DNA of 64,000 nucleotides, from assembly GCF_014337215.1 (NCBI RefSeq), contig NZ_CP060635.1:1749501-1813500 (forward strand). Direction: 5' to 3'. Origin of the DNA: Wansuia hejianensis (GTDB lineage Bacteria; Bacillota; Clostridia; Lachnospirales; Lachnospiraceae). The notes below the pieces were generated by a model that had not been told where the DNA came from, did no database searches, and saw nothing but the letters and a program-made list of their open reading frames with translations. Both the position numbers and the translations under genes were made by a program. Each line of letters starts with the position of its first letter. Within the stretch, counting starts at the first letter, position 1. Positions 8,234 to 15,800 of this stretch are shown here, piece after piece.

Positions 8234-8262
8234 ATTATACTATCTCTTGATTATATAATAAA
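8234..8262 (-). promoter_or_regulatory. probable promoter of pckA
   Basis: On the minus strand TTTATT, 17-nt spacer, TATAAT. The -10 box is perfect and the -35 weak, as expected for a promoter needing an activator. Confidence 0.45.
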
Positions 8263-8275
8263 ATAATATTATTAT
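8247..8275 (+). promoter_or_regulatory. probable promoter of the lysR gene
   Basis: TTGATT, 17-nt spacer, TATTAT, ending 44 nt before the lysR ATG. It overlaps the divergent pckA promoter. Confidence 0.45.
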
Positions 8276-8319
8276 ATGTTTAACATACATTTTTTTTATA
8301 ATAGAAAGGATACATCCTT

Positions 8320-9201
8320 ATGGCTGCCAATTTTGAATATTACAGGATCTTTTATTATGTCGCCAGATACAAAAGTTTCACAAAAGCAGCGACATTCCTC
8401 ATGTCCAGCCAGCCGGCCATCTCCAGATGCATGAAAATCCTGGAGCATGAACTGGGCTGTATGCTCTTCATCCGCACTAAAAAAGGCGTCAGCCTCACGC
8501 CGGAAGGCGAAGCTCTCTACAACCACGTCAGTCTGGCCTGCGAAGAAATCTTCGCGGGTGAAGCAATTCTGAAAAACACCTCCGGACTCCAGGGCGGGGT
8601 CGTCCGCATCGGAACCAGTGAAACAGCCCTCCAGGTATTCCTTCTGGAAAGGCTGGAGCATTTCCATTCACTGTATCCGGATATCAAACTGCGGATCTCC
8701 AACAGCATCCCTCCGGAATCCAATAATGACCTGAAAAACGGCAGTATTGATTTCGCTGTGGTATCGACACCGACCGGCGCTTCCAAGCCTTTGGCCGAAA
8801 CAGAACTCTGTCAATTACAGGATATCCTGATTGCAGGAAATCAATTCAAAGAATTGCAGGGGCGCACCTGGCATCTGGAAGAGCTGAAAAAATATCCTCT
8901 GATCTGCCTCGGCAAAGGCACCAAATCCTACAGCTTTTTTGAACGGCTCTATTCCTCCTATCACCTGGCTTTAACTCCCGATATTGAAGCGGCCTCCACA
9001 GACCTGATTCTTCCCATGGTCAAGCATAATTTCGGAATAGGCTTTCTTCCGGAAAGCTCAGCGGCGCCAGCCATCCAGGCGGGAGAAGTCTTCCAGATCG
9101 ATCTCGCCGACCAAATTCCGCTCCGCAGCATCTGCCTCGTGGAAGACCCAAAGCACACTCTCAACCTGGCGGCGCGGCGGCTTCGTGAAATGCTGTTCTA
9201 G
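8320..9201 (+). CDS. LysR family transcriptional regulator
   Basis: A 293-residue regulator: N-terminal winged helix (FYYVARYKSFTKAATFL then SSQPAISRCMKILEHELGCM, about residues 8-55) and a periplasmic-binding-like effector domain (about 90-293, starting GVVRIGTSETALQ). The ATG at 8320 follows AGAAAGGATACATCC. It is transcribed divergently from pckA across a 164-nt AT-rich gap with a dyad, so pckA is the likely target. Its stop overlaps the 3' end of the convergent lspA-like gene by 4 nt. Confidence 0.93.
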   Translation: MAANFEYYRIFYYVARYKSFTKAATFLMSSQPAISRCMKILEHELGCMLFIRTKKGVSLTPEGEALYNHVSLACEEIFAGEAILKNTSGLQGGVVRIGTSETALQVFLLERLEHFHSLYPDIKLRISNSIPPESNNDLKNGSIDFAVVSTPTGASKPLAETELCQLQDILIAGNQFKELQGRTWHLEELKKYPLICLGKGTKSYSFFERLYSSYHLALTPDIEAASTDLILPMVKHNFGIGFLPESSAAPAIQAGEVFQIDLADQIPLRSICLVEDPKHTLNLAARRLREMLF

Positions 9202-9656
9202 CCCTTCTTTTTATGCTTTCCGAAGCAAAACAATACTGTGCCAATGAATATACAGATATCAGACAGATTAAATACAACCCTCTTCAGCCGCTCCCATTTT
9301 ACCTGGAAGCTGAAATAATCCGTCACATACCCCTGGTGGAACCTGTCATACCAGTTGCACATCGCACCCCCCAGAAGCAAGCTTAAGCCCGTCTTACGCC
9401 CCGCATTGCCTTTCCGGAATAATAGGCTGATAAAGTATACCAGTATTCCTCCAATCAGACCCAGAGTGCCTCTCCGGATCAGCAGCGGATGCTCTGACAG
9501 TCCGCCCATGGCAATACCACTGTTATGTACCTTCCGGATCAGGATTTTCCCTCCGAGAACAGATTTTTCCTCACCTTCCGGAAGATTCGCTTCCACATAT
9601 TTTTTCAACAGCAGATCGCCTAAAAAGACACTCAGCATTATAATGATAAAAATCAT
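9198..9656 (-). CDS. lspA: signal peptidase II-like protein (LspA family, divergent)
   Basis: Membrane aspartic protease that removes the signal peptide of prolipoproteins after lipidation. At 152 residues it has the family length, with four hydrophobic segments. The motifs are present but unusual: HNSGIAMG (44-51) for the NxGaaF box, GGAMCNWYDRFHQGYVTDYF (96-115) for the GNxxDRxxxGxVxDF box, and FNLSDICIFIG for FNxADxxI. The expected catalytic aspartates are Asp113 and Asp133. Its start overlaps the stop of the zinc-ribbon gene by 4 nt. It could be a second, specialised LspA. Confidence 0.78.
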   Translation of the reverse strand: MIFIIIMLSVFLGDLLLKKYVEANLPEGEEKSVLGGKILIRKVHNSGIAMGGLSEHPLLIRRGTLGLIGGILVYFISLLFRKGNAGRKTGLSLLLGGAMCNWYDRFHQGYVTDYFSFQVKWERLKRVVFNLSDICIFIGTVLFCFGKHKKKG

Positions 9657-10381
9657 AATTCATCCTCTTTTGCTTCTTCCGGGTTCTCCCTGGCCATTGC
9701 TTCATCAACAGAATCATCATCTGCTACGCCGGCCGCTCCGGTCATACTCTGCCCTTCATCCTGCCCGACGGTTTCCACAGCTTTTGGGGCTTCTGTCTCC
9801 ATTTCTTCTCCGGCGCCTGCCCCAACAGCCTCCCCGGCCTGACATTCGTCCACCGGCCAGCCGGCGTCAGTATCTCCGCCGCCAGATTGATCCTCAAAAG
9901 GCTCACTCCTATTCACGTCTCCGCCGCCCTCTGTACCTGACGCTGCATCGTCTCCGGCATCTGGTTCGACATATTCCGACATATCCGGCTCCGCCTCCGC
10001 CGTATCTCCTCCGCCAATGGGCTCACCGCATTGCATACAGAAACGGGCATCCTGTGGGACACTGGCTCCGCAGGCAGGGCAAAGCTTATCTCCCCTTTTT
10101 GCGGCTATTTCCTCCCGGCAGGCGGCAATTTCATTCCGAATGGAACTGATTTCCTGACAGAGTTCTTTGATCTCAACAGAAAAACTTTCTCCGTTCACAT
10201 TCTTCTGATAGATTATTTCTCCAATCCTTTTAAAATCTCCATTCATCTGCTGCTCTAAAGAGCTGACCTGGCCTCTGATCCTCTGAATCGAGATAAATTC
10301 ATCTGTCTTCTTGGCAACTTTATCCGCCGTTTTAGAAATAGATTTTCCCAGGTTTCCGAAAAACCCTGATGCGTTTGCCAT
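9653..10381 (-). CDS. zinc-ribbon protein with coiled coil and acidic tail
   Basis: A 242-residue protein of unknown function. About residues 1-95 are helical and charged (coiled-coil-like, starting MANASGFFGNLGKSISKTAD). A four-cysteine zinc ribbon follows (CPACGASVPQDARFCMQCGE, about 100-119). The remainder is a long acidic, low-complexity tail rich in Asp, Glu, Gly and Ala. There is no signal peptide or membrane helix. It overlaps the lspA-like gene by 4 nt and follows clpX by 16 nt, so it is in the clpX transcript. The zinc ribbon does not by itself identify a role. Confidence 0.8.
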   Translation of the reverse strand: MANASGFFGNLGKSISKTADKVAKKTDEFISIQRIRGQVSSLEQQMNGDFKRIGEIIYQKNVNGESFSVEIKELCQEISSIRNEIAACREEIAAKRGDKLCPACGASVPQDARFCMQCGEPIGGGDTAEAEPDMSEYVEPDAGDDAASGTEGGGDVNRSEPFEDQSGGGDTDAGWPVDECQAGEAVGAGAGEEMETEAPKAVETVGQDEGQSMTGAAGVADDDSVDEAMARENPEEAKEDEL

Positions 10382-10397
10382 GTCTACAGCACCTCCT

Positions 10398-11828
10398 TTA
10401 GCCTAACGCGTCCAGCAGCGGAATTTCCTGGCCCCGCATCAGTATTCTGGGACCTCCCGTGTGCTCGATGTATTCCTTGGTAATTATAACCTCACCAATA
10501 TTATCGTCCTTCGGTATTTCGTACATGATGTCCAGCATAAATTCCTCTATGATCGCCCGCAGCGCCCTCGCTCCGGTATCCTTTTCCAAAGCCTTTTTAG
10601 CGATCGCATGAAGAGCGCCATTGTCAAATACCAGCTTCACTTCATCCAGTTCCAGCAAACGCCGGTACTGCTTAAGAATAGCATTTTTCGGTTCCTGCAG
10701 GATCTTAACCAGCATATCCTCCGTCAGGCTTTCCAGGGAGAATACAATGGGAAGTCTGCCCAGAAATTCCGGAATCATTCCAAAGTTCCGCAGATCATCC
10801 ACCGTTGCCTTCATCAGAATATTCTTGTCTTTATCATATTTATCCTTCAGATCTGCCTGGAATCCAATGGAAGACTTCTTATTCAGGCGTTCTTTGACGA
10901 TCTCCGGCAATTCCGGGAATGCCCCGCCGCAGATAAAGAGAATATTCTTCGTATTCACCGTAGTGAGCGGAACCATGGCATTCTTGCTGTTGGCGCCCAC
11001 CGGCACCTCTACTTCACTGCCTTCCAGAAGCTTCAGCATACCCTGCTGCACCGCTTCCCCGCTGACGTCTCTCTGGTTCGTATTCTTCTTCTTGGCTATC
11101 TTATCAATCTCATCAATAAAGATTATCCCGTGTTCTGCACGCTCCACATCATTATCTGCGGCTGCCAGCAGCTTGGATACGACACTCTCTATGTCATCCC
11201 CGATATAACCTGCTTCTGTCAGAGATGTGGCGTCTGTGATCGCGAGGGGCACATTCAGAAGCTTGGCAAGTGTCTGCACCAGATATGTCTTGCCGGAGCC
11301 TGTCGGCCCTATCATGAGCATGTTGGATTTCTCGATCTCTATATCTCCTGGCTCTGAAAGAATTCTCTTATAATGATTGTAAACAGCAACAGACATGACC
11401 TTTTTAGCTTTCTCCTGGCCGATTACATATTCATCCAGCTGTTCCTTAATCCTGTGGGGAGGCGGCACATCTTTCATGGTAAATTCTTTTTTGGGCGCCT
11501 TTTTCTCTTCCTTCCGCTTCTTGATCTTCTGCTGCGGGGGCACCTGGTTATTCAGCGCCGACAGATCAATCATGCTGATGTTCGGGGGCATGTTCTTCAT
11601 CAGATCATTATAATTAATGTTGCTGTTCTGCATGGTATCAAAGCTTTTCTGCATACAGCCCATGCAAATATGGATCTTTCCGGGCAGTTCTACCATCTTT
11701 CCAGCCTTGCTCTCCGGACGGCGGCACATGAAACAGATTTTTTCATACTCGTCGTTATCATCTTTTTCTGTATCTTCAACAGAGAGTTCTTCTGTAATCT
11801 CTTCCCCTGTATCTTTTTCTTCCGACAT
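10398..11828 (-). CDS. clpX: ATP-dependent protease ATPase subunit ClpX (long N-terminal variant)
   Basis: AAA+ unfoldase that feeds substrates to ClpP. The 476 residues include an N-terminal zinc finger (Cys32, 35, 55, 58), a charged linker (to about 120), Walker A GPTGSGKT (174-181), the pore loop GYIG (207-210), Walker B IIFIDEID (235-242) and the ClpP-docking IGF loop (321-323). It is longer than the usual 420-430-residue ClpX because of an acidic N-terminus and a Lys-rich linker, a form I recall from Lachnospiraceae. The ATG at 11828 follows GCAGGA; the in-frame extension to 11891 runs through the promoter and is rejected. No clpP is adjacent. Confidence 0.93.
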   Translation of the reverse strand: MSEEKDTGEEITEELSVEDTEKDDNDEYEKICFMCRRPESKAGKMVELPGKIHICMGCMQKSFDTMQNSNINYNDLMKNMPPNISMIDLSALNNQVPPQQKIKKRKEEKKAPKKEFTMKDVPPPHRIKEQLDEYVIGQEKAKKVMSVAVYNHYKRILSEPGDIEIEKSNMLMIGPTGSGKTYLVQTLAKLLNVPLAITDATSLTEAGYIGDDIESVVSKLLAAADNDVERAEHGIIFIDEIDKIAKKKNTNQRDVSGEAVQQGMLKLLEGSEVEVPVGANSKNAMVPLTTVNTKNILFICGGAFPELPEIVKERLNKKSSIGFQADLKDKYDKDKNILMKATVDDLRNFGMIPEFLGRLPIVFSLESLTEDMLVKILQEPKNAILKQYRRLLELDEVKLVFDNGALHAIAKKALEKDTGARALRAIIEEFMLDIMYEIPKDDNIGEVIITKEYIEHTGGPRILMRGQEIPLLDALG

Positions 11829-11862
11829 ATATCCTGCTTTCCTCTCTTTCCGTATATGTATG

Positions 11863-11891
11863 ATTATATGCCAAAAGGGAGGAAGGAACAA
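11863..11891 (-). promoter_or_regulatory. promoter of clpX
   Basis: On the minus strand TTGTTC, 17-nt spacer, TATAAT, ending 34 nt before the clpX ATG. Confidence 0.65.
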
Positions 11892-11954
11892 GTAAAGTTT
11901 TTATGAATTACGCCATCCACCCTTTTATTCCTGCTGCCGTTCTTATCTGTATAC

Positions 11955-12019
11955 AAAATCATGCCAGGATGCGTTTGGCAGGCAGCAGTCGCGTCTCACC
12001 TGTCAGGCATCCCGGCATG
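11955..12019 (-). terminator. terminator of htrA
   Basis: On the minus strand CATGCCGGGATGC (12019-12007) pairs with GCATCCTGGCATG (11972-11960) over 13 bp with one G-U pair, with a branched loop in between, followed by ATTTTGTAT. It lies 48 nt after the htrA stop. Confidence 0.65.
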
Positions 12020-12066
12020 CTCAACTATAGAATCTCAGCCGGAAATTCATTTCCTATCATTTTCAG

Positions 12067-13815
12067 TTAGTTGCCGCCGTTCGGGAACAGCTGGCCATTG
12101 CCGGAGCCGCCTGATTCATTCTGCTGAGGCATATCGTCAGCAGATCCCAAAGTAACACTCAGTGTTTTCTCCTGGTATTCACCATCACTGGCGCGCTGCA
12201 CAATAATTTCAACCTCTTCCCCGGCCGCATAATACTGTAAGACTTCCTTAAGACTTGCATAATTACTAATTTCTCTGCCGTCCATCTTTGTCAAAACATC
12301 GCCTTTTTTCACGCCGGCTTGATCTGCAGGGCCTCCTTCCACTACGGTCTTAAAGCATACGCCTGTTGGAACGTTATACATCTGTGAGGTTTCACTGGTA
12401 ACATCCACACAGGTTACCCCCAGATATGCTGCCTGATCTTCACTGACCTTCTCACGGGTAGTCAGGCTCATCAGCTCTTCCAGAATGGGTTCGGCTTTGG
12501 AAATCGGAATCGCAAAACCAACGCCGTCAACAGTTGTTCCAGAAGAGGTCATAGAGCTCTTCGCTTCATTAATTCCAACCAGCTCACCCTTCATATTCAG
12601 CAGAGCACCGCCGCTGTTGCCGGAGTTAATGGCTGCATCTGTCTGAATCAGGCCAGTGGATGTAAATGTGCCGCCTGCTCCGTCTGATAAGGTCAGATCA
12701 CGGTTTAATGCACTGACGTAACCGCTGGTCACTGACTGTCCATACCCCAGAGCATTGCCGATTGCCACCACCTGCTCGCCCAAAGCCAGATCATCAGAAT
12801 TCCCCAGTGTCGCCACCTTAATCTGATTCATAGTCTCTTCCGGGATATCCGCCAGCTTTACCGCTACAACTGCCAGGTCATTATTTGCATCAGTACCCTT
12901 AATCTGAGCTTCAACGCTGGTCTCATCAATGAATCCCACCGAAAGGCTGGTGGCGCCGTTTACCACATGATTATTAGTCGCAATTAATAATTCTGTCTCG
13001 TTCTGTCCTACAATCACGCCGGTTCCCGCACCTTCCACCTGATAGGACTGGGTGCCTCCAAAGAAATTTTGCATCTCTTCTACCGACATGGTAGAGATTG
13101 TAACTAATGAAGGCATTGCATTTGCAGCTACTGTTGACACGGTCCCCGAGTTCGCATTCGTGCTGGTCGGAGTCGCCTTTGAACTGTCTGATGTATCCGT
13201 ATTGGCAATCGTAGTGGGTGCGGATGTGTTTTCTATAGCATTTGAACGGCCGGTGATCTCATCTCCCGCTATGTTCACTCCATAAAATACGGTTCCGGCT
13301 ATCAATCCGAATGCCAAAGCCATTGCCACATTTACCATCCATTTCTTACCGGTGCTCATGGGCTTTTTCGGCTTTTTAGCTTTCACTTTCTTAGCCTTGC
13401 GTCCAACTGGCCCTGGCGCCGGACCCTGTCCTGCCTGATAAGTGGAGTACTGATATCTCTGTTCATTCTGGCCTGCCGCCGGACCATTGACCTGACTTTG
13501 CGCCTGCCAATACTGCTGGCTTTGCGCCTGCTGGCCCCCCTGCCTCTGTGCCTGCTGGCCCTGGCTTTGTGAGCCATAATTTCTTGTATTTGTCTGCCAG
13601 GAATTTGCCGAACCATTTCCCCAGGGGGTTGTGCCCTCACTGCTGCTGTTGCTCGCACTCTGCTGGATCTTTGGATTCACCCAGCTATATGTTGTCCCCT
13701 TGCCTGGCTGCGAACCAGACGGCATCTGCTTCTGCACGCTTTCCGAGGTTTCGGTATGAACCGTCTCGTCTGCCGCATTTTCACGATTCACTTCTTTATT
13801 GAATTCTTCACTCAT
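12067..13815 (-). CDS. htrA: membrane-anchored serine protease, HtrA/DegP (S1C) family with PDZ domain
   Basis: Surface quality-control protease acting outside the membrane. The 582 residues comprise a long Gln/Ser/Asn-rich cytoplasmic N-terminus (1-140), a basic stretch, one membrane helix (about 160-182), a Ser/Thr-rich linker, the trypsin-like domain with the catalytic triad His283 (ATNNHVVNG), Asp313 (NNDLAVVAV) and Ser401 (NSGNSGGALL), and one PDZ domain (about 470-565, with GPADQAGVKKGDVLTKMDG). The ATG at 13815 is preferred to the GTG at 13821 because of its spacing from AGAGG. It is followed by a strong terminator. glmS lies upstream on the same strand, about 130 nt away. Confidence 0.94.
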   Translation of the reverse strand: MSEEFNKEVNRENAADETVHTETSESVQKQMPSGSQPGKGTTYSWVNPKIQQSASNSSSEGTTPWGNGSANSWQTNTRNYGSQSQGQQAQRQGGQQAQSQQYWQAQSQVNGPAAGQNEQRYQYSTYQAGQGPAPGPVGRKAKKVKAKKPKKPMSTGKKWMVNVAMALAFGLIAGTVFYGVNIAGDEITGRSNAIENTSAPTTIANTDTSDSSKATPTSTNANSGTVSTVAANAMPSLVTISTMSVEEMQNFFGGTQSYQVEGAGTGVIVGQNETELLIATNNHVVNGATSLSVGFIDETSVEAQIKGTDANNDLAVVAVKLADIPEETMNQIKVATLGNSDDLALGEQVVAIGNALGYGQSVTSGYVSALNRDLTLSDGAGGTFTSTGLIQTDAAINSGNSGGALLNMKGELVGINEAKSSMTSSGTTVDGVGFAIPISKAEPILEELMSLTTREKVSEDQAAYLGVTCVDVTSETSQMYNVPTGVCFKTVVEGGPADQAGVKKGDVLTKMDGREISNYASLKEVLQYYAAGEEVEIIVQRASDGEYQEKTLSVTLGSADDMPQQNESGGSGNGQLFPNGGN

Positions 13816-13944
13816 GATCACTTACCTCTTTTCTTTATCTATATTGTGGTATTTCTTCCTTTTTCTATCTTACACGGTTATTGTACCGGGCAATTGTGTT
13901 GAATATGTGACCAATCATTAAAAAAATGGTGAAAGTAAAATCGC

Positions 13945-15771
13945 TTATTCTACAGTAACAGATTTGGCCAGGTTCCTGGGTTTATCCACGTCCAGTCCCT
14001 TTCCGATAGAAACATAATATCCAAAAAGCTGAAGCGGGATCACCGCAAGCGAGTTAGCGAAATACGGATTCGTTTCCGGTATATAAATCACATAATCGGC
14101 TACCTTTTCCACCTCAGTATTCCCGACATTTGTTACCGCCATAACAAAGGCTCCGCGGCTTTTTACCTCTACAATGTTGCTGATCGTCTTCCTGTACAGA
14201 GACGGCTGCGTCAGTACAGCCACTACCAGACGTCCGTCTTCTATCAATGAAATCGTGCCATGCTTCAGTTCTCCGGCCGCATATGCTTCAGAATGGATAT
14301 AAGAAATCTCTTTCAATTTCAGTGATCCTTCCAGGGAAATGGCATAATCTATCCCTCTTCCAATGAAAAAAACATGTTCAGCCGCCAGATAACGGTTGGC
14401 GAATTTCTGTACATTCTCTTTATGGCTGAGCAAAAGCGAAATCTGTTCCGGCAGCCGCTTCAGATCGGAAACCATGCAAGCTATCTCCTCAGCATTCAGA
14501 AGCCCCCTTGCCTGGGCAAATTTCAAAGCCAGAAGATACTGGGCGGTCAGCTGGGTGCTATATGCCTTCGTGGTTGCCACCGCGATTTCAGGTCCGGCCC
14601 AGGTATACATCACATTATCCGCCTCTCTCGCGATGGAGCTTCCGACAACATTTACGATGCCCAGGACCCTGACCCCATTGGCCTTTGCTTCCCGCAGGGC
14701 TGCCAGGGAATCTGCCGTTTCGCCCGACTGGCTGACAACGATCACCAGCGTATTTTCACCGAAAATCGGATTCCGGTAGCGGAATTCCGACGCCAGATCC
14801 ACTTCAACCGGAATCCGGGCCAGCCCCTCAAAAACATATTTTGCAGTCACGCCGGTATGATAGGCCGAACCGCAGGCAACGATGTAGATCTTCTGTATCT
14901 GGCGGATTTCATCATCGCTCATCCCCAGTTCTTCAATCACTATCTCGCCGTCACGAAGCCTGGGATTCAGCGTATCCGCTACAGCTTTTGGCTGCTCATG
15001 CATTTCTTTCAGCATGAAATGCGCATAGCCGCCCTTTTCAGCAGCATTCATATCCCATTCTATCATGACAGGTGCCTTCTCAAGCTCTTCCTCATCGATG
15101 TTATAGAAGGTTAACGAGCTGTCCGTGAGGCGGACAATTTCTTCATTTTCAATATAATAGACTTCACGGGTATATTTAAGAATTGCCGGTACATCAGAGG
15201 CGATGAAATTGCCTCCTGTTCCCTGTCCGACGATCAGAGGGCTGTCTTTGCGGACTGCATAGATCTCACCCGGATGGTCCTGGAACATGATCCCAAGGGC
15301 ATAAGAGCCTTCCATGCGGTGCATGACTTTCGTGATAGTTTCAAGGGGGTTGCCGTCGTAATAATAATCCAGCATCTGTACGATGACTTCAGTATCTGTC
15401 TGAGAAAGAAACTCATATCCATGGGCTTCCAGTTTCTTTTTCAGCTTCATATAATTTTCAATAATTCCATTATGTACAACTGCAATTGAAGAATCCTTGT
15501 TGAAATGGGGATGCGCGTTGACGTCCGTGGGCTCGCCGTGGGTGGCCCACCGGGTATGCCCAATACCGGCGGTTCCCGGAAGGGAAGCGCCGCCCTGGGT
15601 CAGGTTGTATAATACTTTTAAACGGCCGGTAGCCTTGACCATTTGGATGCCGGTTCCGTTGTAGACTGCGATACCGGCAGAGTCGTAACCACGGTATTCA
15701 AGTTTCTCCAGGCCATCCAGTAAGATTGGAGCCGCCTGGTCAATTCCGATATAGCCTACGATGCCACACAT
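13945..15771 (-). CDS. glmS: glutamine-fructose-6-phosphate aminotransferase (isomerizing)
   Basis: Makes glucosamine-6-phosphate from fructose-6-phosphate and glutamine, the first step to UDP-GlcNAc for peptidoglycan and surface polymers. The 608 residues show the N-terminal nucleophile (MCGIVGYIG), the glutaminase motifs TRWATHGEPT and HNGIIENY, two SIS isomerase domains (IVACGSAYHTG and FFIGRGIDYAISLEG) and the C-terminal KSVTVE. The upstream gene ends only 29 nt before the start, leaving no room for the glmS ribozyme usual upstream in many Firmicutes. It is probably read together with the glycosyltransferase operon. Confidence 0.97.
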   Translation of the reverse strand: MCGIVGYIGIDQAAPILLDGLEKLEYRGYDSAGIAVYNGTGIQMVKATGRLKVLYNLTQGGASLPGTAGIGHTRWATHGEPTDVNAHPHFNKDSSIAVVHNGIIENYMKLKKKLEAHGYEFLSQTDTEVIVQMLDYYYDGNPLETITKVMHRMEGSYALGIMFQDHPGEIYAVRKDSPLIVGQGTGGNFIASDVPAILKYTREVYYIENEEIVRLTDSSLTFYNIDEEELEKAPVMIEWDMNAAEKGGYAHFMLKEMHEQPKAVADTLNPRLRDGEIVIEELGMSDDEIRQIQKIYIVACGSAYHTGVTAKYVFEGLARIPVEVDLASEFRYRNPIFGENTLVIVVSQSGETADSLAALREAKANGVRVLGIVNVVGSSIAREADNVMYTWAGPEIAVATTKAYSTQLTAQYLLALKFAQARGLLNAEEIACMVSDLKRLPEQISLLLSHKENVQKFANRYLAAEHVFFIGRGIDYAISLEGSLKLKEISYIHSEAYAAGELKHGTISLIEDGRLVVAVLTQPSLYRKTISNIVEVKSRGAFVMAVTNVGNTEVEKVADYVIYIPETNPYFANSLAVIPLQLFGYYVSIGKGLDVDKPRNLAKSVTVE

Positions 15772-15800
15772 GTTAACATTCCTTTCTTTATAAAAATTTA

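Noticed and set aside
8281..8300. T-rich stretch before lysR as a terminator
   Set aside because: No stem precedes it; it is part of the AT-rich promoter region.
10461..11357. 298-codon plus-strand frame over clpX
   Set aside because: Antisense shadow; ClpX motifs on the other strand are unambiguous.
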